Notes: a model not told the origin generated them from the sequence alone. Positions 25,286-33,498 are shown, counted from the stretch's first letter. The stretch is 64,000 nt of DNA from Phycisphaerae bacterium RAS1 (GCA_007859745.1 SMLU01000002.1:240942-304941), one strand, 5' to 3'. A program made the numbers and translations.

Positions 25286-27183
25286 TCGGTCCGCCGCTCG
25301 GCCCCGGGTGAGGAGTGAAGAGGATCGTCTTCGCACCTCTGTTCCATTTGCGTCGCGACAAAGTCACGCTGACTATCGGTAAGCCTCGGCGCCGATACGA
25401 GTCGGCGAAACAGGCGGCGGCCGCGCGCACCGGCCTCGGACGCTCCGCAATCAAGATCGGCGCCGCCGCAGGAGAAGAGCGTGAGCGCCGCGACGCTGAA
25501 GTCGTGGACGAGCGCCTGAAACATCGCGGCGATCATCGCGCTGGGAACGCTGAGGCGCAGGGCGTTTTCCGCAACCAACTGTCCGTATGCAATCGTCGCC
25601 AGGCACTGGCCCAGCGCCAGCGTCGCCGGCGAATCGGCCCGGGGTGATGGATCCGGAGGCCGGCGACGGACCAGCAGTTGGAATGCCTTCGCCGCCTGTG
25701 CGAACCGCCGCACGTTCTCGACCGCCATCAACGGCCGAAACGCCCGAAGGAAATGCGGAAACGCAATCGTGTGGATGGCGCCCGTACGGCCTTCCATCAA
25801 GTAAGTGTTTTCGTCCGAAGCGACGTCGCCGGCGACCAGAGAACCCGGCTGCGCGAGCGCCGGCTCGGGACCGGTCAGATAGCGCGGCATGAACTGGACC
25901 GTCAGGCCCAGGTTAATGTGCGCGCTGCTCTCCAGGCCGGGGATGAGCTGCACGTCGCGCAGCGCCATCTCGAAAAAAGTCTCGGACTCGAAGCCGCGTG
26001 CGCCGACGCATTCGGAAAGCAACGCCATCACTCTTACCCCCTCGGTGCTCACTTTCGCCTTCTGGACCGCCGCGAAAAGCAGGTAGCGCCGGTCCGTGGC
26101 GTTCGCGGCGTGTACGTAATCCAGCGCCCGGTACGCGTACAGCTTCATCGCGGTCAGCCGGGCATAGGCCTGCACCAGGGTCGCGCGGATGTGCGGCATC
26201 TCGATGACCGGCTTGCCGTAAAGCACGCGGGCGCGCAGATGGCCGGCGGCTTCCTCGAACGCGTGCGCGCAGATTCCGATCGAACCGAACCCCAGGAAGA
26301 ACTTGCCCAGTGTCACCGCGCCGAAGACCGCGTCCCAGGCCTGGCGCCCTTCCGCGATCACATCGGCCGCGTCGAATGCGTGATCTTTCACCTCGAATTC
26401 GCCGACGAAAGCCGACCGCACGCCCAGCGTGCGGATCTTCTGCGCGCTACGAAGTCCCTTCGAGTCGCCCGGCCGCAGCGCGAACAGCACCAGCGGCGCT
26501 CGCCGGGCGCTACCGGCGCTGCGCTGATTCTCCTTCCGCGCCAGAATCGCGATCATCGCGGCGGCGTTCGCGTTGCCGATGTAGTACTTGGCCCCGTTTG
26601 CCAGATAGCGGCCGCCGCCCGACTCGACGACCGTGAACTCATTGCCCAGCAGGTCGGAGCCGTGGCCGCGCTCGGATACGCCGAACGCCAGCAGTCCGCC
26701 GCGCTCCAGCGCCGCGGCCGCCTCCTGTTTCAAGGCGAGGTTGTCGCCCAGGAGAATCGCGAAGAATCCGAGGAAGCTGACCTGCAGGCTGTACCCGTGC
26801 GCCGGGCTGAAATACGCGAACACTTCCAGAAAGCGCGCGAACCGAAGCAGATCGAACTCCGACCCCAGTGTTGAAAGCTGCCTGGGGCAGATCAACTGCG
26901 CGTACAGCCGGTGACGGGCCTGAAACGCAAGCCAGTCGTCGTACCACTGCTCGCGCTGGTCCTCCTCCTTAATCGCCGCTAGGCCTTTCTTCTCGAAAAA
27001 CTCCGCCAGTTTCCCGATCAGCGGTTGGTCAAGATAGAGCGCAGCCCCGGCGCAGCGCCGACGCCCACTGAGGCCGAGCGGGTAGATCGCCGCCTGCGCC
27101 GCCGCGGAAGCGGCGGCGAAAGCCGGACGCGGATTGTCGAGCCGGCCAAAGCCCATCGCGGCAGCGCGGAATCCGCGCCGCAC
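25282..27183 (-). CDS. Acyl-CoA dehydrogenase family flavoprotein
   Basis: A protein of about 630 residues, longer than the usual 380-400. The ACAD core is visible as LLAFGVSERGHGSDLLGNEF (flavin loop), YLANGAKYYIGNANAAAMIA, GFGSIGICAHAFEEAAGHLR and VMALLSECVGARGFESETFF. The C-terminal 200 residues form an extra helical region, as in very-long-chain or FadE-type enzymes. It probably oxidises long acyl-CoAs or a related substrate with FAD. The GTG at 27183 opens the frame; an ATG at 27156 is the alternative start. It heads the plsC-oleABCD run. Confidence 0.82.
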   Translation of the reverse strand: MRRGFRAAAMGFGRLDNPRPAFAAASAAAQAAIYPLGLSGRRRCAGAALYLDQPLIGKLAEFFEKKGLAAIKEEDQREQWYDDWLAFQARHRLYAQLICPRQLSTLGSEFDLLRFARFLEVFAYFSPAHGYSLQVSFLGFFAILLGDNLALKQEAAAALERGGLLAFGVSERGHGSDLLGNEFTVVESGGGRYLANGAKYYIGNANAAAMIAILARKENQRSAGSARRAPLVLFALRPGDSKGLRSAQKIRTLGVRSAFVGEFEVKDHAFDAADVIAEGRQAWDAVFGAVTLGKFFLGFGSIGICAHAFEEAAGHLRARVLYGKPVIEMPHIRATLVQAYARLTAMKLYAYRALDYVHAANATDRRYLLFAAVQKAKVSTEGVRVMALLSECVGARGFESETFFEMALRDVQLIPGLESSAHINLGLTVQFMPRYLTGPEPALAQPGSLVAGDVASDENTYLMEGRTGAIHTIAFPHFLRAFRPLMAVENVRRFAQAAKAFQLLVRRRPPDPSPRADSPATLALGQCLATIAYGQLVAENALRLSVPSAMIAAMFQALVHDFSVAALTLFSCGGADLDCGASEAGARGRRLFRRLVSAPRLTDSQRDFVATQMEQRCEDDPLHSSPGAERRTE

Positions 27184-27345
27184 CTCTTTCTGGCTGCAAA
27201 TCTGGCGTGGATCAACGGATGCGGGACGTCACGCCGCGCCCGCGACGAGCGGGCGCGCATCTTCATTATATCGCATTCGCGGCCGGTCGCCGCGCAACAG
27301 CGCCAGTGGCGTCGGCGCGCCCTCGGGTCGGGTGGCACGAGGTGG

Positions 27346-27548
27346 CACGGACAAGCGGTACTCCGCTTGTCCGGGTTCTTGCCGCAGAACTTCAAAGAAA
27401 CGCTCAACTCATCGCGGAATTCCCAAATTCGGCCAGGACTGAGAAGGCTGAAGCGAGCCAGGCCAGGCGCATGGCGTTTGAAGACGCGCGGCACCAGGCG
27501 CGGCGCGAAGACACGGACAAGCGGAGTACCGTTTGTCTGTGCCACCCG
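27346..27548. repeat. Left 119-bp direct repeat with flanking palindromes upstream of the toxin-antitoxin pair
   Basis: The direct repeat is 27381-27499 and is about 90 percent identical to 28189-28307. It is bordered on both sides by GACAAGCGG..CCGCTTGTC-type palindromes (27346-27378 and 27516-27548). In one frame it reads AAELQRNAQLIAEFPN and EKAEASQARRMAFEDAR, so it may be the remnant of a coding segment. The rest of 27184-27574 shows no gene. Confidence 0.8.
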
Positions 27549-27574
27549 CAACCCGCCCGGCTATAATGCGGGAC

Positions 27575-27808
27575 ATGAGCAAAGCTGAAATCATCGCCGG
27601 GTTGCCGCGCCTCAGCCCCGAGGAACTGGCCGAAGTGCAGGCCAAGCTCGACGAACTGGCCGGCGACGCCTGGCACGATCGCGGCGAACTCAACAACGCC
27701 GATCGGCAGGCGCTCGACGGTACGCTTTCAGAATACGAAAAGTCCCCCGATGCCGGCAGCCCATGGGAGGATGTCCGCGCCCGCATCGAGTCCAAGCTGC
27801 GTCCATGA
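27575..27808 (+). CDS. Addiction-module antitoxin (ParD / TIGR02574-like)
   Basis: A 77-residue acidic protein, MSKAEIIAGLPRLSPEELAE onward, with a short helix-rich N-terminus and a negatively charged tail (LDGTLSEYEKSPDAGSPWED). The small-antitoxin pattern of an EELAEVQ helix followed by an acidic toxin-binding segment is clear. It would neutralise the RelE/ParE-type toxin encoded next and repress the pair. The ATG at 27575 is preferred over one three codons upstream, but both are possible. The stop overlaps the toxin start as ATGA. Confidence 0.8.
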   Translation: MSKAEIIAGLPRLSPEELAEVQAKLDELAGDAWHDRGELNNADRQALDGTLSEYEKSPDAGSPWEDVRARIESKLRP

Positions 27809-28125
27809 CGCCCCCGCGCCATCGCGTCATCGTCCGGACCGAGGCCGAGGCGGACCTCGGCGACGCCGCGGTCTGGTACGAGCAGAAAGAACCCGGCCTT
27901 GGCCGCCAGTTTCTCGTCGAAATCGAAACAGCCATCGTCGGCGCCGCTGAAAACCCGTTCCGCTACCCATGTTTACGCCGCAAGCCCGAGGTGCGTCGGG
28001 TGCTTCTGAAGCGATTCCCGTACCGGGTGTTCTTCATTCGTCGGTCTGACGCCATCGTCGTTTTCCGGGTCTTGCACGGCGCTCGCCATGACCGGGAATG
28101 GCGCGGGAATCTGCCGAAGGACTAG
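27805..28125 (+). CDS. RelE/ParE family toxin
   Basis: A 106-residue basic protein: VIVRTEAEADLGDAAVWYEQ, LGRQFLVEIETAIVGAAENP, YPCLRRKPEVRRVLLKRFPY and the last strand AIVVFRVLHGARHDREWRG. This is the compact RelE/ParE fold with the typical C-terminal HxxRxxxxW ending. Members inhibit gyrase or cleave mRNA; which one applies cannot be read from sequence alone. The 4-base overlap with the antitoxin and the surrounding direct repeats mark it as a mobile-type module. Confidence 0.86.
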   Translation: MTPPRHRVIVRTEAEADLGDAAVWYEQKEPGLGRQFLVEIETAIVGAAENPFRYPCLRRKPEVRRVLLKRFPYRVFFIRRSDAIVVFRVLHGARHDREWRGNLPKD

Positions 28126-28188
28126 GGCGCCGCAACGCGACGCGGCGGGGTGGCGCGCACAAGCGGTGCTCCAGTTGTCCGTGTGATG

Positions 28189-28307
28189 GCCGCAGAACTT
28201 CAAAAAAACGCTCAGCTCATCGCGGAATTCCCAAATCCGGCCAGGACTGAGAAGGCTGAAGCGAGTCAGGGAAGGCGCATGGCGTTTGAAGACGCGCGGC
28301 AGCAGGC
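28189..28307. repeat. Right 119-bp direct repeat downstream of the toxin-antitoxin pair
   Basis: This copy matches 27381-27499, starting GCCGCAGAACTTCAAA and running through GCATGGCGTTTGAAGACGCG. It also has a degenerate ACAAGCGG..TTGTCCG palindrome just upstream (28157-28183). The open frame through it continues to 28425 (AATVRRAANAAREAGSHADV) with no recognised family. Nothing else is visible in 28126-28457. Confidence 0.8.
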
Positions 28308-28457
28308 GGGCATCGACGACGCCGGCATCGCGGCGACAGTGCGGCGGGCGGCGAACGCGGCCCGCGAGGCGGGTTCGCACGCAGACGTGTCGCACGAGCA
28401 GCGTCCGGCGAAGCGCGGGCGCTGAAGGAAGCGGTGCGGCGAGTTGTCGCGCAGCGA

Positions 28458-29138
28458 CTAGTGCGCCGTCGATTTGTGGAGCCGAAGAATCTCTTGCGCC
28501 AACTCGTCGTCTATCACAAGGACATTGCCGTAGCCCGAGGAACACAACGCATGAACGGCCTCCGCCTTTTCCTTTCCTGATGCCACGATCATTACTACGC
28601 GGTCACGCCGTTGGCTTGCGGCGTGCAGTACATCGGGCGGTATGCTCCGTACGTGGCACCAAATCCGAGCCAAGAATCCCCTGAACAGCGCTGGAAGCTG
28701 CTTCGTGCGGAGGCACTCCAACACCTGGGCTTGGGTAACAAAATCCGCAACGGTCCGGCCGTCAACCAGCCGGCGCTTGAACACCCGGTATGTAATGTCT
28801 CCGCAGTAGTCCAAGTCCGCTAGAGCGTTGACGTACTTATCAAAGTGTGTTTGAAAGTCCAAGTCGTGTCTTGTTGCGACGGCCCGGCAGGCCTCCTGGA
28901 GGCAGGCCGCGATGTAGCTCATCAGGCCGCTTGTCCGTGCCTTGAATGCACCAACGCCAAGCACGAACACGTCCGAGCCCGCCGCCTCTCGCAAGTATGC
29001 ATCGATTGCCTCATTCAACCGCGGAGCGGCGTCGATGTCTTGAGCGCGGAGAAACTCACGAAATTCAGGCGGTGCCATGCTCTCACAGAACGCCGACGGC
29101 AACTGATACGCCCGTCCAATCACTCCCTGCGGTTGCAT
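28458..29138 (-). pseudogene. SIR2-SorC fusion gene, C-terminal fragment: SorC-type sugar-binding domain
   Basis: A 226-residue frame holding most of a SorC/DeoR-type ligand-binding domain: YQLPSAFCESMAPPEFREF, then VFVLGVGAFK, DLDYCGDITYRVFKR, and VVMIVASGKEKAEAVHALCS with NVLVIDDELAQEIL. In SorC regulators this part binds phosphorylated sugars and sits behind a helix-turn-helix; here no HTH is present. The frame is +1 relative to the SIR2-encoding frame upstream, and the two meet at a seven-base T run (coding strand) at 29149-29155. Read together with the fragments at 29083-30246 and 31045-31393, one protein of about 700 residues results. Confidence 0.85.
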
Positions 29139-30246
29139 TCGTTGAATGAAAAAAAGTAATCAATCCATACGGCGCAAGCACATTGCAGTCATCAAATGCC
29201 GCCACCGACGTACTCATGATCTTACAGCGGCGGAACTTGCTCCAATTGGGGTCGGCCATTTGTGCCAAGATGCGCAGGGTCGAGCCACAACTCAGGGCGA
29301 TAGAGCAGCCTTCCTTCGCAGTATCCTTCAGGAGGTCCGCGGCGCGCCGACCGACCGACTCTTTGCGGGCATCGCGCGACGTCAGCTCGGCGGGATCAGC
29401 GTTTTCTGATGGCAACACGACTTCTGCCCGAAGGATCTGCGGGAAGATCTTGAGCAGCTCCGACGCGCGCTTGCACTGTGTGCGCGCCCAGTACGCCACG
29501 CTACCGGTTTGTACTTCTGTGACCCGCGAAGCGAAGCCGGCCGCTCCCCCAAGGTAGTCGGAGTGCGTCTTGACATAGCCGAGGAAATCAGCGGCAGTTA
29601 TCGGAATGTAGTCTCGCTGCTTGAAGTCGGGAACTAGGGGTGGGGCCGGGTCAACGAAGCAGATTTGGCGCATTGTGCCGTGCAGGGATAAAGTCACAAA
29701 ATCATATAGTCTAAGAAAATTGTAGTCCGTTGGCCGAAATCCAATTACAACAACTCGATGCGACGTGAATAGTGTTTTCAAGTGGTTGAATAGGGCAGGC
29801 TCCTCTCGTTCGAGCGAGCGCAAATCAGCATCCGTAATCCGCGGTTTCGATACGAAGCGCTTGTCGTCGAGGTCAAAATCACCGTGAATTTTGATCACGG
29901 AAACGCGTGAGGCATCGATGTGCGGAATATCGGCCGAGGAGCGAACGACGAACGCGGAGCGCGAGAGTGAACTCTGCGATGAATGATAGGCCTTTTCAAT
30001 TAGGCGGTCCCAGTTCGTGGTTATGATGAAGCGGAACTGACGGACGCTGGCGAGAAGCTCATGTTGGGGAAAGACGTTCGCGGGAAAACGGTGCGCGCAC
30101 AGGCGTACCAGTTGGGCCTCAAGGCCTTCCCGATGGAATCTCTCCTCGTAGAGCTGCGCAACACCCGCGAGCGAAAGGCTTTCCAAATCGTGAGGATCGT
30201 TCCCCTCGTTACTAGAACCTATCCCTAAACTGGCATATTGTGGCAT
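29083..30246 (-). pseudogene. SIR2-SorC fusion gene, middle fragment: SIR2-like domain and start of SorC domain
   Basis: RFIITTNWDRLIEKAY and VSVIKIHGDFDLDDKRFVS are the conserved NAD-pocket asparagine and catalytic histidine motifs of the SIR2 family (Asn183 and His226 in the joined protein). LKTLFTSHRVVVIGFRPTD is the closing strand. From about residue 397 the sequence becomes SorC-like (SVGRRAADLL, GCSIALSCGSTLRILAQM). The first 11 codons (30214-30246) are IS sequence; the true upstream part lies beyond the element. After the T run the frame reads 21 unrelated residues before stopping. The likely role, if intact, is an NAD-using effector controlled by a small ligand. Confidence 0.85.
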
Positions 30247-31044
30247 TCAGATGTATAATACACAACATGTTGACGCTCACGGATGATGTGTGTAGTTGGC
30301 TGTTGGAACGGATTCCCGATCCGCCGATCAGTGCCAAGGGCGGTCGGCCTGCGTTGGACAAGGCCAGGGTGCTGCGCGGCATCTTCTGGATTCTGGACAA
30401 CGGGGCCAAGTGGAAGGACTTGCCTCGGGCGTTCGGGGCCAAGAGCGCCGTGCATCGGCACTTTCAGCGCTGGGTGCGGGACGGCGTCTTTGAACGCGTG
30501 CTGCGCGAGGCCGGCCGCGTGGTCGAGGAGCGCGACGGCTTCCGGCTGTACGAGTGTTTCATGGACGGCATGTTCTCGAAAGCCAAGGGCGGCGGCGACG
30601 GCGTGGGGCTCACGAAGGCCGGAAAAGGGGTGAAAATCATGATTCTGGTGGATGCCCAGGGGTTGCCGGTGTCGATCGACACGATGTCGGCCACGCCGCA
30701 CGAGAGCCGACTGGTGCAGCGGCTGTTCGACTTCATGCTGACCAGCGGCGTGCCCGAGCGGGTGATCGGCGACAAAGCGTACGACGACGACGGGCTGGCG
30801 GCAGAGCTGGCGCAGCGCGGGACGGAGCTGATCGCGCCGCATCGCTCCAACCGCGTCAACATCACACAGGATGGCCGGCCGCTGCGAAGATACAAGCGTC
30901 GCTGGACCGTGGAGCGCACCATTGCCTGGATTCAACACTTCCGCCGCTTGTGCATCCGCTGGGAAAAGTCCACCAAGTTGTTCCGCGGCTTTCTGCACCT
31001 GGCATGCACCATTCTGTTGATTCGACAGGTTTAGGGATAGCTTC
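30215..31044 (+). mobile_element. IS5-family insertion sequence, 830 bp, inside the SIR2-SorC gene
   Basis: The ends GAACCTATCCCTAAAC (30215-30230) and its near reverse complement at 31029-31044 form 16-bp inverted repeats with one mismatch. TA is present on both sides (30213-30214 and 31045-31046), within CTAG on both flanks. Removing the element and one TA joins codons ACT and AGT-AAC and restores the host frame. It carries one transposase gene on the plus strand, opposite to the host gene. Confidence 0.92.
30267..31034 (+). CDS. IS5-family transposase
   Basis: A 255-residue single-frame DDE transposase. The N-terminal part (WLLERIPDPPISAKGGRPAL, LRGIFWILDNGAKWKDLP) is the IS5-type helical domain. 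The catalytic core has YECFMDGMFSKAKGGGDGVG, then VIGDKAYDDDGLAAEL, and RRWTVERTIAWIQHFRRLCI with the final glutamate. The ATG at 30267 follows TATAAT at 30254-30259 by 7 bases, with no ribosome binding site, which suggests a leaderless transcript. The TAG stop lies inside the right inverted repeat. It appears intact. Confidence 0.93.
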   Translation: MLTLTDDVCSWLLERIPDPPISAKGGRPALDKARVLRGIFWILDNGAKWKDLPRAFGAKSAVHRHFQRWVRDGVFERVLREAGRVVEERDGFRLYECFMDGMFSKAKGGGDGVGLTKAGKGVKIMILVDAQGLPVSIDTMSATPHESRLVQRLFDFMLTSGVPERVIGDKAYDDDGLAAELAQRGTELIAPHRSNRVNITQDGRPLRRYKRRWTVERTIAWIQHFRRLCIRWEKSTKLFRGFLHLACTILLIRQV

Positions 31045-31393
31045 TAGTGAATGGACTGAGTTGTTCGATCAGTTCGGCCTTTATGTCGCCCCCGAGGAGG
31101 CCGCCGGTCGATGGCGGCGGCGGAAGGCTGAAGCCAGCACCGACCCAGAGGATGGCGCGCCCGGCGTAAATATCGTTCAAGGCGTTCTCGAGTGTCGGAA
31201 TCGAATACGCCTGACGCTCAGCGTCTATCGCCGCGTCAATGTCCGCATCGTGCCCGGGCGCGAGTTTCTTAACATGGTACCCCAGACTTGCCCTGATCAT
31301 TGGAGGCCAAACAGACGCGAATTCTCGCTCGACGGCCTGACCAATCCGATCGGTGAACCAAGGTTTCTCGCGCAAACGGCGCATTACACTCAT
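31045..31393 (-). pseudogene. SIR2-SorC fusion gene, N-terminal fragment
   Basis: The ATG at 31393 is preceded by GGAGGG with a 6-base spacer, a good start. About 65 residues of unassigned sequence (MSVMRRLREKPWFTDRIGQA onward) lead into LENALNDIYAGRAILWVGAG, with GAGFS at about 85-89, the phosphate-binding loop that opens SIR2 domains. Reading then runs into the IS after SPFT and stops. Joined to the fragment at 30214, the frame continues as SNEGNDPHDLESLSL. The 286 bp upstream (31394-31679) contain no feature I recognise. Confidence 0.83.
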
Positions 31394-31679
31394 CGCGTGC
31401 CCTCCAACTGAACGGCGCGAGTCGGGTAACCGGTAGCCCTGCGAATCTCTACTTATGAGGGGTTAGTTAACGTCGCGCTCGGCAGGTGTCAAGCAATCGT
31501 GCAAGAGTGCAGTGCGGCGGCGTGGCATGGCTGCGGCCTCTGGCAGCCATGTTCTTTCGCCCTCTTGAGCGCCGCGAATCAGGGCGAAAGCACGCTCGCC
31601 AACGGCCGCGAACGTGCCACGCGTCGCGCAGTCAGACCCTCGGCGCTCGCGAAGTCGATCGGGTTACAAACGCGCCGGA

Positions 31680-31928
31680 TCACGGGCGCGTCGCCTCGCT
31701 TTGCGACGGCTGATGCGCTTCGTAGCGCGCGATTTCTTCCTTGAGCTGGTTGATGATCCGCTTGAGCGAGCGCAGGGTCAATTCTTGAACATGGGCGTCA
31801 ACGGCGTCTTTCCCGCGGCGGGCCTCGTAGCGCTCCTCCAGCTCCCGGAGCTTCTCGCGCGTGTTTTCCAACTCTGCGTCGCTTTTCAGCTTCAGAGGGA
31901 CACCTCGATCATGACCACCGTCGGCCAC
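31680..31928 (-). CDS. Small coiled-coil protein of unknown function
   Basis: An 82-residue frame. LKLKSDAELENTREKLRELE and ELTLRSLKRIINQLKEEIAR are strongly heptad-like and charged, giving a two-helix coiled-coil hairpin. I do not know its role, but the codon pattern and the conserved-looking core make it credible. The first ten residues overlap a genome-wide repeat (GTCGGCCACGGAGGGCC), so the real start is uncertain. It is convergent with nothing and lies downstream of kbl on the same strand. Confidence 0.55.
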   Translation of the reverse strand: MADGGHDRGVPLKLKSDAELENTREKLRELEERYEARRGKDAVDAHVQELTLRSLKRIINQLKEEIARYEAHQPSQSEATRP

Positions 31929-32090
31929 GGAGGGCCGGCGCTACGGCACGGGTCGAAGACCCGTGCCACACTCACCGGTTGGAAACCGGTGCCACACAGA
32001 AACCGGTGCCACACGGAAACCGGTGCCACACGGAAACCGGTGCAACACAGAATCACCGGTTGGAAACCGGTGCCACAAATGCAGGTTCGT
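31918..32090. repeat. GGCACCGGTTTCCAACCGGTG-type repeat array downstream of kbl
   Basis: A GTCGGCCACGGAGGGCCGGC element, a CACGGGTCGAAGACCCGTG palindrome and then six short tandem half-units of the type GAAACCGGTGCCACAC occupy almost the whole interval. A CACCGGTTGGAAACCGGTG palindrome stands at each end of the array. The same family appears at 7975-8035. Confidence 0.8.
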
Positions 32091-33296
32091 TCAGTGCGTG
32101 CCCCGTGCCTCGGGGAACTTGTCGGCGACTTTGCGGAAGGCGGCGATGGCGCGTTCCAAATCCGCCTGCTCATGCCCCGCCGAAATCTGGCAGCGGAGGC
32201 GGGCCTCGCCCTTGGGCACCACCGGAAAGCCGAAGCCGCTCACGAAAACGCCCTCTTCAAACATCGCCCGCTGCATGCGGATCGCCGTCGCCGTTTCGCC
32301 CACCATCACCGGCACGATCGGCGTCACGCCGGGGATCGTTTTCAGGCCCAGCGCCTGCACCTGCTCGCGGAAAAACGCCACGTTCCGCCGCAGCTTCGCG
32401 AGCCGCTGCGGCTCGGCCATCAGCACGTCGATCGCCGCCATGGAGCCGTAGCACACCGACGGCGGCAGGGCGTTTGAGAAAAGTTGCGTGCGCGACTTCT
32501 GCGTCAGGTACTCGCACACGACCTTCGGCCCGGCCACGTATCCGCCGCACGCCCCGCCCAGGGCCTTGCCCAGCGTGCTGGTCTGGATCGTGTTGTGGTC
32601 CATCACGCCGAAGTGCTCGGCGGTGCCGCGACCGTGCTCGCCGAGGACGCCGGTGGCGTGCGATTCATCGACGACCAGCACGGCGTCGTTTTTCTCGGCG
32701 AGTTCCTTGAGGGCCGGCAGGTCGGCGATGTCGCCTTCCATGCTGAAGACGCCGTCGGTGATGATGAGCTTGTTGCGGGCCTTTTTCGCCTCGGGCGTTT
32801 CGAGCATGCGCTTCAGCTCGGCCAGGTCGCGGTGCTTGTAGATGAAGCGCTGCGCCTTGCTGAGGCGGATGGCGTCGATGATCGAGGCGTGGTTGAGGGC
32901 GTCGGAGAAGATCGCGTCTTCGGGCGTCGAGGCGAGCGTGGGCATCAGGCCGACGTTGGCGTCCCAGCAACTGATATAAGTGGTCGCCGCTTCGCAGCCG
33001 AGAAACTGGCAGATCTTCTTTTCGAGCGCGAGGTGGCAGCTCATCGTGCCGCAGATGAAGCGCACGGACGCCGTGCCCAGGCCGAATTCCTCCACGCCGC
33101 GCTTGCCGGCTTCGATGACTTTCGGATGGTCGGCCAGGCCCAGGTAGTTGTTGGACGAGAGCATGACGATGTCGCGGCCGTCCATCTTCGTCCGCGGCGA
33201 CTGCGGGCGTTGAAGCTCGCCTTGCTGCTTGTACTGGCCGCTCTCGCGCAGGTCGTGCAGTTCGGCGGCGAGGGTTTTTTCGAGCGTCGTGATCAT
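32091..33296 (-). CDS. kbl: Glycine C-acetyltransferase (2-amino-3-ketobutyrate CoA ligase)
   Basis: A 401-residue alpha-oxoamine synthase. VMLSSNNYLGLADHPKVIEA and GLGTASVRFICGTMSCHLAL define the family; VVDESHATGVLG (Asp210, His213) and TSTLGKALGGACGG (Lys244) bind PLP. The family also contains BioF and SPT; the ICGTMSCH segment and length favour Kbl, which cleaves 2-amino-3-oxobutyrate with CoA to glycine and acetyl-CoA in threonine breakdown. The ATG at 33296 has AAAGGAGG with a 4-base spacer. No threonine dehydrogenase gene is adjacent, so a different amino-acid substrate cannot be excluded. Confidence 0.85.
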   Translation of the reverse strand: MITTLEKTLAAELHDLRESGQYKQQGELQRPQSPRTKMDGRDIVMLSSNNYLGLADHPKVIEAGKRGVEEFGLGTASVRFICGTMSCHLALEKKICQFLGCEAATTYISCWDANVGLMPTLASTPEDAIFSDALNHASIIDAIRLSKAQRFIYKHRDLAELKRMLETPEAKKARNKLIITDGVFSMEGDIADLPALKELAEKNDAVLVVDESHATGVLGEHGRGTAEHFGVMDHNTIQTSTLGKALGGACGGYVAGPKVVCEYLTQKSRTQLFSNALPPSVCYGSMAAIDVLMAEPQRLAKLRRNVAFFREQVQALGLKTIPGVTPIVPVMVGETATAIRMQRAMFEEGVFVSGFGFPVVPKGEARLRCQISAGHEQADLERAIAAFRKVADKFPEARGTH

Positions 33297-33390
33297 GTGG
33301 CCTCCTTTGCGACTCTCCGCGCGAGACGTCGACCCGCCGCTGGGCGCAGCGGGTTCGGACAAGCGCCGGCGGATGCGGGGAGTATATCGT

Positions 33391-33453
33391 TCAGAGCCGC
33401 AACCGTGAGGGAGCGGCGGCCTAAGAACCGCTTGCTTACGCGCGCGGCTCGGA
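33391..33453. repeat. GAGCCGCGACCGTGA-family palindrome upstream of kbl
   Basis: AGAGCCGCAACCGTGAGGGA and CGCGCGGCTCGGAT form imperfect arms around AAGAACCGCTTGCTTACG. The internal CCGCTTGCTTACGCGCG is also found in the copy near 440. It lies between the divergent kbl and YkgJ-type genes. Confidence 0.75.
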
Positions 33454-33498
33454 TTGCCGAAGGAATCTCCGGCCCGTTCCCTGCGCGGAGACCGCCGT

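Noticed and set aside
28186-28425. Separate small gene downstream of the toxin
   Set aside because: The frame is open, but its first half is the direct repeat and no family or ribosome site is visible; kept only as a repeat note.
31044-31047. 4-bp CTAG target duplication for the first IS
   Set aside because: CTAG occurs on both sides, but the sister element has only TA in common at its flanks, so a 2-bp TA duplication explains both sites.
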